Made by a program: the position numbers and the translations under genes
The notes under the pieces: model-generated
Told to the model about the DNA's origin: nothing
Seen by the model: only the letters and a program-made list of their open reading frames with translations
The model's database searches: none
Origin: Pseudomonas plecoglossicida NBRC 103162 = DSM 15088
GTDB lineage: Bacteria > Pseudomonadota > Gammaproteobacteria > Pseudomonadales > Pseudomonadaceae
NCBI RefSeq assembly: GCF_000730665.1
Contig: NZ_BBIV01000009.1
Coordinates: forward strand, 1 to 64,000
Length of the DNA: 64,000 bases
Direction of reading: 5' to 3'
Shown here: positions 57,403-64,000 of the stretch, in pieces
How the letters are laid out: each line of letters begins with the position of its first letter
Numbering within the stretch: the first letter of the stretch is position 1

Positions 57403-57415
57403 AGTCGGGTTTTTT
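57384..57415. terminator. Bidirectional terminator overlapping a stop codon
   Basis: AAAAAACCCGAC-CTGAA-GTCGGGTTTTTT: strong stem with A and T tracts on both sides, serving the hypothetical gene and convergent argG. The TGA of the upstream gene is in the loop (57400-57402). Confidence 0.92.
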
Positions 57416-57436
57416 AGCCAGCCACTCGACTCATCG

Positions 57437-58654
57437 TCAGAGCAAGGCACGGCCCTTGTTGGCTGCAATGCGCATGCGCAGTGCATTGAGCTTGATGAAG
57501 CCCGCAGCGTCAGCCTGGTTGTAGGCGCCGCCATCTTCCTCGAAGGTCGCGATGTTGGCGTCGAACAGCGAGTCGTCCGACTTGCGGCCGACCACGGTAA
57601 CGTTGCCCTTGTACAGCTTCAGCCGCACGACACCGTTCACATTGACCTGCGAAGCGTCGATCATCTGCTGCAGCATCAGGCGCTCCGGGCTCCACCAGTA
57701 GCCGGTGTAGATCAGGCTGGCGTACTTCGGCATCAGCTCATCCTTGAGGTGAGCGACTTCGCGGTCCAGGGTGATCGACTCGATGGCACGGTGAGCCCTG
57801 AGCATGATGGTGCCACCAGGGGTTTCGTAGCAGCCACGCGACTTCATGCCGACGTAACGGTTCTCGACGATGTCGAGGCGACCGATACCGTTGGCACCGC
57901 CGATGCGGTTCAGGTCGGCCAGCACGGTGGCCGGGGACTTCTCGACACCGTCGATGGCCACGATGTCACCGTTGCGGTAGGTGAGCTCGATGTAGGTCGC
58001 CTGGTCCGGGGCATTCTCCGGCGAGACGCTCCAGCGCCACATGTCTTCTTCGTGCTCGGTCCAGGTATCTTCCAGGACACCGCCTTCATAGGAGATGTGC
58101 AGCAGGTTGGCGTCCATCGAGTACGGCGACTTCTTCTTGCCATGGCGCTCGATCGGGATGCCGTGCTTCTCGGCGTAGTCCATCAGCTTCTCGCGGGACA
58201 GCAGGTCCCACTCGCGCCATGGAGCGATGACCTTGACGCCTGGCTTCAGCGCGTAGGCGCCCAGCTCGAAACGAACCTGGTCGTTACCCTTGCCGGTGGC
58301 GCCGTGGGAAATGGCGTCGGCGCCGGTTTCGTTGGCGATCTCGATCAGGCGCTTGGCGATCAGCGGACGGGCGATGGAAGTACCCAGCAGGTACTCGCCT
58401 TCGTAGACGGTGTTGGCGCGGAACATCGGGAAGACGAAATCACGCACGAATTCTTCGCGCAGATCGTCGATGTAGATCTCTTTGACGCCCATAGCCTGGG
58501 CTTTGGCGCGAGCCGGCTCGACTTCTTCGCCCTGCCCCAGGTCAGCGGTGAAGGTCACCACTTCGCAGTTGTAGGTATCCTGCAGCCACTTGAGAATCAC
58601 CGAAGTATCAAGGCCGCCGGAATACGCCAGTACGACCTTTTTTACGTCCGCCAT
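57437..58654 (-). CDS. argG: Argininosuccinate synthase
   Basis: 405 residues. It joins citrulline and aspartate with ATP in arginine synthesis. P-loop AYSGGLDTS (~9-17), [15 protein letters not shown], and [15 protein letters not shown] are intact. GGAG lies before ATG 58654. Monocistronic. Confidence 0.98.
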   Translation of the reverse strand: MADVKKVVLAYSGGLDTSVILKWLQDTYNCEVVTFTADLGQGEEVEPARAKAQAMGVKEIYIDDLREEFVRDFVFPMFRANTVYEGEYLLGTSIARPLIAKRLIEIANETGADAISHGATGKGNDQVRFELGAYALKPGVKVIAPWREWDLLSREKLMDYAEKHGIPIERHGKKKSPYSMDANLLHISYEGGVLEDTWTEHEEDMWRWSVSPENAPDQATYIELTYRNGDIVAIDGVEKSPATVLADLNRIGGANGIGRLDIVENRYVGMKSRGCYETPGGTIMLRAHRAIESITLDREVAHLKDELMPKYASLIYTGYWWSPERLMLQQMIDASQVNVNGVVRLKLYKGNVTVVGRKSDDSLFDANIATFEEDGGAYNQADAAGFIKLNALRMRIAANKGRALL

Positions 58655-58782
58655 GCCATCACTCCACGGGGTTGTACGGAAAAGGCCCGATTCTACCGAC
58701 GTTGCGGAAAAATTTACAGTGGGGCGACAGCTTCTGACGACAAAGCGACAGGAATTGTCGAGGGCGCGACGTCCTGTCGCAC

Positions 58783-59763
58783 TCAGGACGCCTTGGCCCC
58801 CGGTGCAGCCGAGGGATTGCCCGGCGCCGTCGTCGCGGGGGCTGTGGCCGGTGCTGCAGTGGGCTGCGGAACGGTCTGCTGGGCCGGCTGAACTGCAGGC
58901 TTCTCGACCGGGGTGACGCGGTCCAGTTCGATATTCACGCGTCGGTTGCGCGCACGGTTGGCCGCACTGTTGTTTTTCGCCAACGGATACCGTTCGCCAT
59001 GGAAGCGCACGAGGATCTGATCTTGCGCAATGCCGTGGGCAACCAGGTAATCGGCCACCGCCAGTGCGCGACGGCGCGACATGTCGCGGTTGGTCAGGCG
59101 ATTGCCGATGTTGTCCGAGTGGCCGTTGAGTTCGATGTGATTCACCGTCGGATCGGCCTTGAGGTAGTCGACGATCAGATCCAGGCGCGCCCGCGCCGCG
59201 GCGTCCAGTTCGGTACCTGCGCCCGGAAAGCCGATTTGGGTCTGGCGCACCTGGTCATAGTTCATCGCCAGCATCTTGCCGGCACACACCTGGTAGTCGC
59301 TGTAGGCCTTGGCAAAACTCACCGGCAGCACCCGTACTTCCATTGCCCGACCAGCCTCGCCGGCAAAACTGCGCACCACCGTGCTGCGCCCGTCGAGCAA
59401 ACCATTGATCAGGCGGCTGGCCTGGCCCTGGGAAGAAGTGAACAACACGCCATTGCGGGCCATGCGCACGGCGCCGAGATTGATATCCCCTCGCCCGGGT
59501 TGCCACGGCGCCGCTGCCGCCAGCAAGGTGGCCGAGCCGACGCCGAGTACATTGCTGTCCGAACGCAGCTGGAATACAGGTTGCTCACCCGCCCGACGCA
59601 CGAACTCGCCAGTGCCGAAGCCGTCGATCGGCTGGATCAGGCGACATTCGAACTGGTCACCCTCGACCTTCCAGGCGATGTTCTCCATGCGTGTCTGGAA
59701 AGTCAGTGCACCGGCCGGGAGGCTGGCGAACAGGGTCAACAGGGCTAGGTAACGCTGGCGCAC
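58783..59763 (-). CDS. motY: Flagellar T-ring protein MotY (OmpA domain)
   Basis: 326 residues. The signal peptide [18 protein letters not shown] is followed by the MotY N-terminal domain ([35 protein letters not shown]) and an OmpA peptidoglycan-binding domain (~175-280: [30 protein letters not shown]). A Pro/Ala-rich tail of ~45 residues ends it. GTG at 59763 with GGAG six bases before it is preferred over GTG 59775. It forms the T ring that helps hold MotA/B-type stators. Confidence 0.88.
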   Translation of the reverse strand: MRQRYLALLTLFASLPAGALTFQTRMENIAWKVEGDQFECRLIQPIDGFGTGEFVRRAGEQPVFQLRSDSNVLGVGSATLLAAAAPWQPGRGDINLGAVRMARNGVLFTSSQGQASRLINGLLDGRSTVVRSFAGEAGRAMEVRVLPVSFAKAYSDYQVCAGKMLAMNYDQVRQTQIGFPGAGTELDAAARARLDLIVDYLKADPTVNHIELNGHSDNIGNRLTNRDMSRRRALAVADYLVAHGIAQDQILVRFHGERYPLAKNNSAANRARNRRVNIELDRVTPVEKPAVQPAQQTVPQPTAAPATAPATTAPGNPSAAPGAKAS

Positions 59764-59893
59764 AGGCGGCTCCACTCTTTCTGACGGCTTACCTGGAGGC
59801 TATCGGACACGCAGCGGAAAACTTGATAGCCGTGCTCCAGCCAGGGTTTTCCGGTAGCATTGACGCCTGAGTTCGACCCGCCTGGAATCCCCA

Positions 59894-60940
59894 ATGTCCG
59901 ATCGCCTGACCCTCCTGCGTCCCGACGACTGGCACATCCATCTGCGCGATGGTGCCGTCCTGCCTCATACCGTTGGCGATGTGGCGCGTACTTTCGCCCG
60001 TGCCATCATCATGCCCAACCTGGTTCCGCCGGTGCGCAATGCCGTCGAAGCTGGCGCCTACCGCGAGCGCATCCTCGCCGCCCGCCCGGCCGGCAGCCGC
60101 TTCGAACCGCTGATGGTGCTGTACCTCACCGACCGCACCAGCCCCGAGGACATCCGCGCGGCCAAGGCCAGCGGCATCGTGTACGCCGCCAAGTTGTACC
60201 CGGCCGGCGCCACTACCAACTCCGATTCGGGCGTGACCAGCATCGACAACATCTTCCCGGCCATCGAGGCACTGGCCGAGACCGGCCTGCCCTTGCTGGT
60301 GCATGGCGAAGTGACACGCAGCGAGATCGACGTGTTCGACCGCGAAAAGCGTTTCATCGACGAGCACATGCGTCGCCTGGTCGAACGCTTCCCGACGCTG
60401 AAAGTGGTGTTCGAGCACATCACCACGGCCGATGCCGCGCAGTTCGTCACCGAGGCACCGGCCAATGTCGGCGCGACCATCACCGCCCAGCACCTGCTGT
60501 ACAACCGCAACCACATGCTGGTCGGCGGCATCCGCCCACACTTCTATTGCCTGCCGATCCTCAAGCGCAACACCCACCAGGTGGCGCTGCTGGATGCGGC
60601 CACCAGCGGTAACCCGAAGTTCTTCCTTGGGACCGACTCGGCGCCCCACGCCCGTCACGCCAAGGAAGCCGCCTGCGGCTGTGCCGGCTGCTACACCGCC
60701 TATGCGGCCATCGAGATGTACGCCGAAGCGTTCGAGCAGCGCAATGCGCTGGACAAGCTGGAAGGCTTCGCCAGCCTGCACGGCCCTGCTTTCTACGGCC
60801 TGCCGGCGAACACCGACACCATTACCCTGGTTCGCGAGGAATGGACCGCGCCGGACAGCCTGCCATTTGGCGAGCAGACGGTAGTCCCATTGCGCGCCGG
60901 TGAAAAACTGCGCTGGCGTCTGCTGGAGGGCAACGCGTGA
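59894..60940 (+). CDS. pyrC: Dihydroorotase (class II)
   Basis: 348 residues, the length of E. coli PyrC. Metal ligands are His14 and His16 in WHIHLRDG, carboxylated Lys100 in [10 protein letters not shown], the His of LLVHGEV, His in FEHITTADA, and the Asp of [10 protein letters not shown]. It closes carbamoyl-aspartate to dihydroorotate. Overlaps rnt by 4 bases. Confidence 0.97.
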   Translation: MSDRLTLLRPDDWHIHLRDGAVLPHTVGDVARTFARAIIMPNLVPPVRNAVEAGAYRERILAARPAGSRFEPLMVLYLTDRTSPEDIRAAKASGIVYAAKLYPAGATTNSDSGVTSIDNIFPAIEALAETGLPLLVHGEVTRSEIDVFDREKRFIDEHMRRLVERFPTLKVVFEHITTADAAQFVTEAPANVGATITAQHLLYNRNHMLVGGIRPHFYCLPILKRNTHQVALLDAATSGNPKFFLGTDSAPHARHAKEAACGCAGCYTAYAAIEMYAEAFEQRNALDKLEGFASLHGPAFYGLPANTDTITLVREEWTAPDSLPFGEQTVVPLRAGEKLRWRLLEGNA

Positions 60941-61611
60941 GCGAAGACCTCTACGAAGACGACCAGGACGGCCAGAGCGGCGGCGGTTCGCGCCACCCGA
61001 TGGCCGAGCGCTTCCGTGGCTACCTGCCCGTGGTGGTGGATGTCGAGACGGGCGGCTTCAACAGCGCCACCGACGCACTGCTGGAAATCGCCGCCGTGAC
61101 CATCGGCATGGACGAGAAAGGCTTCCTGTTCCCCGAGCACACGTATTTCTATCGCGTAGAGCCGTTCGAGGGCGCCAACATCGAGCCCGCGGCCCTGGAA
61201 TTCACCGGTATCAAGCTGGACCACCCGCTGCGCATGGCAGTGAGCGAGGAAAGCGCGCTTACCGACATCTTCCGTGGTGTGCGCAAGGCGCTGAAGGCCA
61301 ACGGCTGCAAGCGGGCGATCCTGGTCGGTCACAACAGCAGCTTCGACCTGGGCTTCCTCAATGCCGCGGTGGCGCGCAACGACCTCAAGCGCAACCCGTT
61401 CCACCCGTTCTCCAGCTTCGACACCGCCACCCTGGCCGGGCTCGCTTATGGCCAGACCGTGCTGGCACGCGCCTGCCAGAGCGCCGACATCGACTTCGAC
61501 GGACGCGAGGCGCACTCGGCGCGTTATGACACCGAGAAGACTGCCGAACTGTTCTGCGGCATCGTCAATCGCTGGAAGGAAATGGGCGGCTGGCGCGACT
61601 TCAACGACTGA
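60937..61611 (+). CDS. rnt: Ribonuclease T
   Basis: 224-residue DEDDh exonuclease that trims tRNA and other stable RNA 3' ends. Asp35 and Glu37 in [20 protein letters not shown] (Asp) and [16 protein letters not shown] (His, Asp) form the catalytic set. Coupled to pyrC through ATGA. Confidence 0.97.
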   Translation: MSEDLYEDDQDGQSGGGSRHPMAERFRGYLPVVVDVETGGFNSATDALLEIAAVTIGMDEKGFLFPEHTYFYRVEPFEGANIEPAALEFTGIKLDHPLRMAVSEESALTDIFRGVRKALKANGCKRAILVGHNSSFDLGFLNAAVARNDLKRNPFHPFSSFDTATLAGLAYGQTVLARACQSADIDFDGREAHSARYDTEKTAELFCGIVNRWKEMGGWRDFND

Positions 61612-61653
61612 GTCGAGGGCCAGATCGCCGGCATCGAGCTGCTCTCACGCTCA

Positions 61654-61684
61654 CTGTGGGAGCCGGCTTGCCGGCGATGAGGCC
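61654..61684. repeat. Single REP element
   Basis: CTGTGGGAGCCGGCTTGCCG plus GCGATGAGGCC after rnt; a partial inverted copy (GATCGCCGGC) lies at 61622-61632. Confidence 0.75.
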
Positions 61685-61718
61685 CGAACAGCCACTGCAA
61701 GCCCTGAATTGCAGGCAC

Positions 61719-61748
61719 AAAAAAACCGGCCACCAGGGCCGGTTTTTT
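61719..61748. terminator. Bidirectional terminator between rnt and the peroxiredoxin gene
   Basis: AAAAAAACCGGCC-ACCAG-GGCCGGTTTTTT: perfect GC stem with flanking A and T tracts. Confidence 0.92.
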
Positions 61749-61762
61749 CATGCGCATGGCAA

Positions 61763-62365
61763 TTACAGCTTGCCAGCGTTCTCGCTCAGGTAAGCAGCAA
61801 CGCCTTCCGGCGAAGCGTTCATGCCCTTGTCGCCTTTCTTCCAGTTGGCTGGGCAGACTTCGCCGTGCTCTTCGTGGAATTGCAGGGCATCGACCAGACG
61901 CAGCAGCTCGTCCATGTTACGGCCCAGCGGCAGGTCGTTGATGATCTGCGAACGAACGACACCGTTGGTGTCGATCAGGAAGGCGCCACGGAAGGCCACG
62001 CCGCCTTCGGACTCGACGTCATAGGCCTTGCAGATTTCGTGGGTCATGTCGGCTGCCAGGGTGTACTTCACCTGGCCGATGCCGCCGTTGTTGACCGGGG
62101 TGTTGCGCCAGGCGTTGTGGGTGAAGTGCGAGTCGATCGACACGCCGATCACTTCGACGTTGCGCGCCTGGAAGTCAGGGATGCGGTTGTCCAGGGCGAT
62201 CAGCTCGGATGGGCAGACGAAGGTGAAGTCCAGTGGGTAGAAGAACACCAGGCCGTACTTGCCCTTGATGGCCGAGGCCAGGTTGAAGCTGTCGACGATC
62301 TCGCCGTTGCCCAGCACAGCTGGAACGGTGAAGTCGGGGGCTTGTTTGCCAACGAGTACGCTCAT
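61763..62365 (-). CDS. Typical 2-Cys peroxiredoxin (AhpC/Prx1 type)
   Basis: 200 residues. Peroxidatic Cys51 lies in DFTFVCPSE and resolving Cys171 in HGEVCPANW; the C-terminal YL-containing tail (AAYLSENAGKL) fits sensitive 2-Cys enzymes. It reduces hydroperoxides. GGAG precedes ATG 62365; a longer in-frame extension would run through the region divergent to bfd. No ahpF nearby, so thioredoxin is the likely reductant. Confidence 0.93.
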   Translation of the reverse strand: MSVLVGKQAPDFTVPAVLGNGEIVDSFNLASAIKGKYGLVFFYPLDFTFVCPSELIALDNRIPDFQARNVEVIGVSIDSHFTHNAWRNTPVNNGGIGQVKYTLAADMTHEICKAYDVESEGGVAFRGAFLIDTNGVVRSQIINDLPLGRNMDELLRLVDALQFHEEHGEVCPANWKKGDKGMNASPEGVAAYLSENAGKL

Positions 62366-62521
62366 TGTAATCTCCTGATGAGGGTGAGAAACCGTTTGCC
62401 GGGGCAAGGCAGGCTTGCCCGACATCCAACAAAGGCCGACCATCATACACGGCTTCTGATGACAGGCCGAATCCAACCGCCGGTCGCTCAACGGCAGCGC
62501 TTTCGGAAAGTCCTTTGACAA

Positions 62522-62540
62522 GCATTCTCATTAACATTAA
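62522..62540. promoter_or_regulatory. Probable Fur box upstream of bfd
   Basis: Read on the minus strand, TTAATGTTAATGAGAATGC resembles the Fur consensus (AATGATAATCATT-like; core AATGAGAAT). It lies ~40 bases before bfd. Iron control of bfd is established in Pseudomonas; the exact site here is inferred. Confidence 0.55.
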
Positions 62541-62579
62541 GCTCCAACCCATCGACTCAACCCGCGATGGTCAGCCCTT

Positions 62580-62801
62580 ATGTATGTGTGTCTTTGTGTC
62601 GGCGTTACCGACGGACAGATCCGCGATGCGATCTATGAAGGATGCTGCAGCTACAAGGAAGTCCGTGCTGCGACCAATGTCGCCAGCCAGTGCGGCAAAT
62701 GCGCTTGCCTGGCCAAGCAGGTGGTCCGCGAAACGATCACCGAGCTGCAGGTGAGCCAGCAGGCCGCCCTGCCCTACCCGGTGGAGTTTACCGCTGCCTG
62801 A
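62580..62801 (+). CDS. bfd: Bacterioferritin-associated ferredoxin
   Basis: 73 residues. The 2Fe-2S ligands Cys4, Cys6, Cys38 and Cys41 sit in MYVCLCVGVTDGQI and SQCGKCACLAK. It gives electrons to bacterioferritin to release iron when iron is scarce. A Fur box lies upstream and a terminator downstream; bfr follows on the same strand with its own promoter. Confidence 0.96.
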   Translation: MYVCLCVGVTDGQIRDAIYEGCCSYKEVRAATNVASQCGKCACLAKQVVRETITELQVSQQAALPYPVEFTAA

Positions 62802-62818
62802 TATCACCGAATTTGAAG

Positions 62819-62844
62819 AACCGGACCTTGCGTCCGGTTTTTTT
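62819..62844 (+). terminator. Terminator of bfd
   Basis: AACCGGAC-CTTGC-GTCCGGTT with TTTTT: strong Rho-independent signal 18 bases past bfd. Confidence 0.92.
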
Positions 62845-62926
62845 ATGCCCAGATTTCAATAAGTTAGCGCACCAACGCGGTTCACAAACATTCTTATTCC
62901 TATTAATTTTCACTTATTATTCAAGA

Positions 62927-62949
62927 ACTTAGGTTTGACACACCTAAGT
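62927..62949. promoter_or_regulatory. Inverted repeat enclosing TTGACA upstream of bfr
   Basis: ACTTAGGT-TTGACAC-ACCTAAGT is a perfect 8-bp inverted repeat whose spacer contains a consensus -35 hexamer (62935-62940). AT-rich DNA (62885-62925) precedes it. No good -10 is seen at 17 bases. Likely a regulator site for bfr. Confidence 0.45.
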
Positions 62950-63001
62950 ATCGGGCTCAAACTTCTGTGTATTGGCACACTTCACAGGGCAGGAACCCGA
63001 A

Positions 63002-63475
63002 ATGAAAGGCGACGTAAGCGTCATCCAGCATCTCAACAAGATCCTCGGAAACGAGCTGGTCGCGATCAACCAATACTTCCTGCACGCTCGCATGTACGAA
63101 GATTGGGGCCTGAACAAGCTCGGCAAGCACGAGTACAAGGAATCCATCGACGAGATGAAGCACGCTGACAAACTGATCAAGCGTATTCTCTTCCTCGAAG
63201 GCATCCCCAACGTTCAGGACCTGGGCAAGCTCCTGATCGGCGAGCACACCAAGGAAATGCTCGAGTGCGACCTGAAGATCGAACAGAAGGGCCTGGCCGA
63301 CCTGAAAGCCGCCATCGCCCACTGCGAAACCGTCGGCGACTTCGGCTCGCGTGACTTGCTCGAAGAGATCCTCGAGTCCGAGGAAGAGCACATCGACTGG
63401 CTGGAAACTCAATTGAGCCTGATCGACAAGATTACCCTCGAGAACTACCTGCAGTCGCAGATGGGCGAAGAGTAA
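63002..63475 (+). CDS. bfr: Bacterioferritin
   Basis: 157 residues. Ferroxidase ligands Glu18, Glu51, His54, Glu94, Glu127 and His130 are all present, and Met52 is the heme ligand, so this is the heme-binding BfrB type. It forms a 24-mer that stores iron. AGGA precedes ATG 63002; a 10-residue longer frame is not supported. Confidence 0.97.
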   Translation: MKGDVSVIQHLNKILGNELVAINQYFLHARMYEDWGLNKLGKHEYKESIDEMKHADKLIKRILFLEGIPNVQDLGKLLIGEHTKEMLECDLKIEQKGLADLKAAIAHCETVGDFGSRDLLEEILESEEEHIDWLETQLSLIDKITLENYLQSQMGEE

Positions 63476-63480
63476 TTTCC

Positions 63481-63523
63481 CAGGCAATAAAAAACCCGCC
63501 TTGAGCGGGTTTTTTATTGCCTG
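63481..63523. terminator. Bidirectional terminator between bfr and grxD
   Basis: A perfect 19-bp inverted repeat (CAGGCAATAAAAAACCCGC and its inverse) around CTTGA, with A and T tracts inside the stem. Confidence 0.95.
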
Positions 63524-63531
63524 CCAGATGA

Positions 63532-63867
63532 TCAGGCTTCGGACGCCTTGGCCTTGGCGGCTGCATCCTTGATCAGGGTCTGCAGCTCACCCTTCTCGAA
63601 CATTTCCAGCATGATGTCGCTACCGCCGACCAGCTCGCCAGCTACCCACAGTTGCGGGAAGGTTGGCCAGTTGGCGTACTTGGGCAGGTTGGCGCGGATT
63701 TCCGGGTTCTGCAGGATGTCGACGTAGGCGAACTTCTCGCCACAACCCATCACGGCCTGCGAGGCACGCGCGGAAAAGCCACACTGTGGGGCATTCGGCG
63801 AGCCTTTCATGTAAAGCAGAACGGTGTTGTTGGCAATCTGCTCTTTGATCGTTTCGATGATATCCAT
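63532..63867 (-). CDS. grxD: Monothiol glutaredoxin Grx4
   Basis: 111 residues. The active site is CGFS (29-32); WPTFPQLWVAGELVGGSDI holds the glutathione-binding TFP and GGSD motifs. Monothiol Grx4 proteins carry 2Fe-2S clusters with glutathione or BolA. An Ala/Lys-rich end (IKDAAAKAKASEA) follows. Confidence 0.97.
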   Translation of the reverse strand: MDIIETIKEQIANNTVLLYMKGSPNAPQCGFSARASQAVMGCGEKFAYVDILQNPEIRANLPKYANWPTFPQLWVAGELVGGSDIMLEMFEKGELQTLIKDAAAKAKASEA

Positions 63868-63948
63868 GTAGCACCTCGGCTGAACTTTGCGACGCGGTCG
63901 TCGGACGGTGACGCATTGTAACGGAATCCCAAGCGGCGTGCTCGGCCT

Positions 63949-64000
63949 CTACATCGCTCGAGCGGCCTCGACCTGCACAGGCACGCCATTGAGCGCAGCA
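63949..64000 (-). CDS. Possible C-terminal end of a protein running off the window
   Basis: On the minus strand the last 16 codons read AALNGVPVQVEAARAM then TAG. Codon use looks coding, and 81 bases to grxD would be a normal gap, but the fragment is too short to identify. Confidence 0.3.
   Translation of the reverse strand, partial: AALNGVPVQVEAARAM

Overview
The window is GC-rich chromosomal DNA from a fluorescent pseudomonad, most likely the Pseudomonas putida group. This rests on gene order (argG, motY, pyrC, rnt, peroxiredoxin, bfd, bfr, grxD; apbC/metG, rnf, nth), on braC-type liv genes, on Pseudomonas-restricted families (DUF2025, DUF6231, the PA3496 type), and on putida-type REP elements containing 'GGGAGCCGGCTTGCCGGC'. 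I saw no tRNA, rRNA, CRISPR array, IS element, integrase or prophage. It reads as core and near-core genome with a few accessory insertions.

Layout. 1-8.1 kb: a formate/nitrite-type transporter, an MBL hydrolase, a truncated MASE2 sensor remnant, a DUF2025 gene, an aaeBXA-like efflux operon (FUSC, DUF1656, HlyD), a CcoM-like mini-protein and small conserved genes. 8.1-17.2 kb: rapA, an MHYT-GGDEF-EAL c-di-GMP protein, a hydroxyisobutyrate-dehydrogenase-type reductase, an isolated tubulin/FtsZ-like protein and a DUF2288 gene. 17.5-22.5 kb: the livKHMGF (braCDEFG) branched-chain amino acid importer behind a perfect 16-bp palindrome. 22.6-33.4 kb: a COG3650-like lipoprotein, an FAD oxidoreductase, a SlyB-like lipoprotein, pdxH, an OmpA lipoprotein with a histone-like Lys/Ala tail, a class-C serine hydrolase, an agarase-like glycosidase and dinG. 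33.5-40.2 kb: CopD and DUF1145 membrane proteins, two tandem OmpA/TSP3 lipoproteins, a four-gene SEC-C/YchJ operon and a penicillin acylase homologue.

40.3-47.4 kb carries the known Lhr-Core DNA repair cluster: MBL exonuclease, ATP-dependent ligase, Lhr-Core helicase and Mn phosphoesterase, with an AstE-like gene inserted. 47.4-55.9 kb: dcd, a cold-shock gene with a long leader, apbC divergent from metG, a stripped-down rnfA-D-G-E cluster that lacks rnfB and rnfC, nth and a PA3496-type gene. 56-64 kb: a LuxR-type response regulator, an unknown two-TM protein, argG, motY, pyrC-rnt, then an iron/redox group (AhpC-type peroxiredoxin, bfd, bfr, grxD).

The two most interesting items are the monocistronic tubulin-like protein at 14.4-16.6 kb, whose T1, T3, T4 and T7 GTP-site loops can all be recognised, and the reduced Rnf module. 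The latter has no NADH- or ferredoxin-interacting subunits and has lost three of the four cysteines expected for the membrane iron-sulfur cluster, yet keeps its flavinylation threonines and an intact, translationally coupled gene order.
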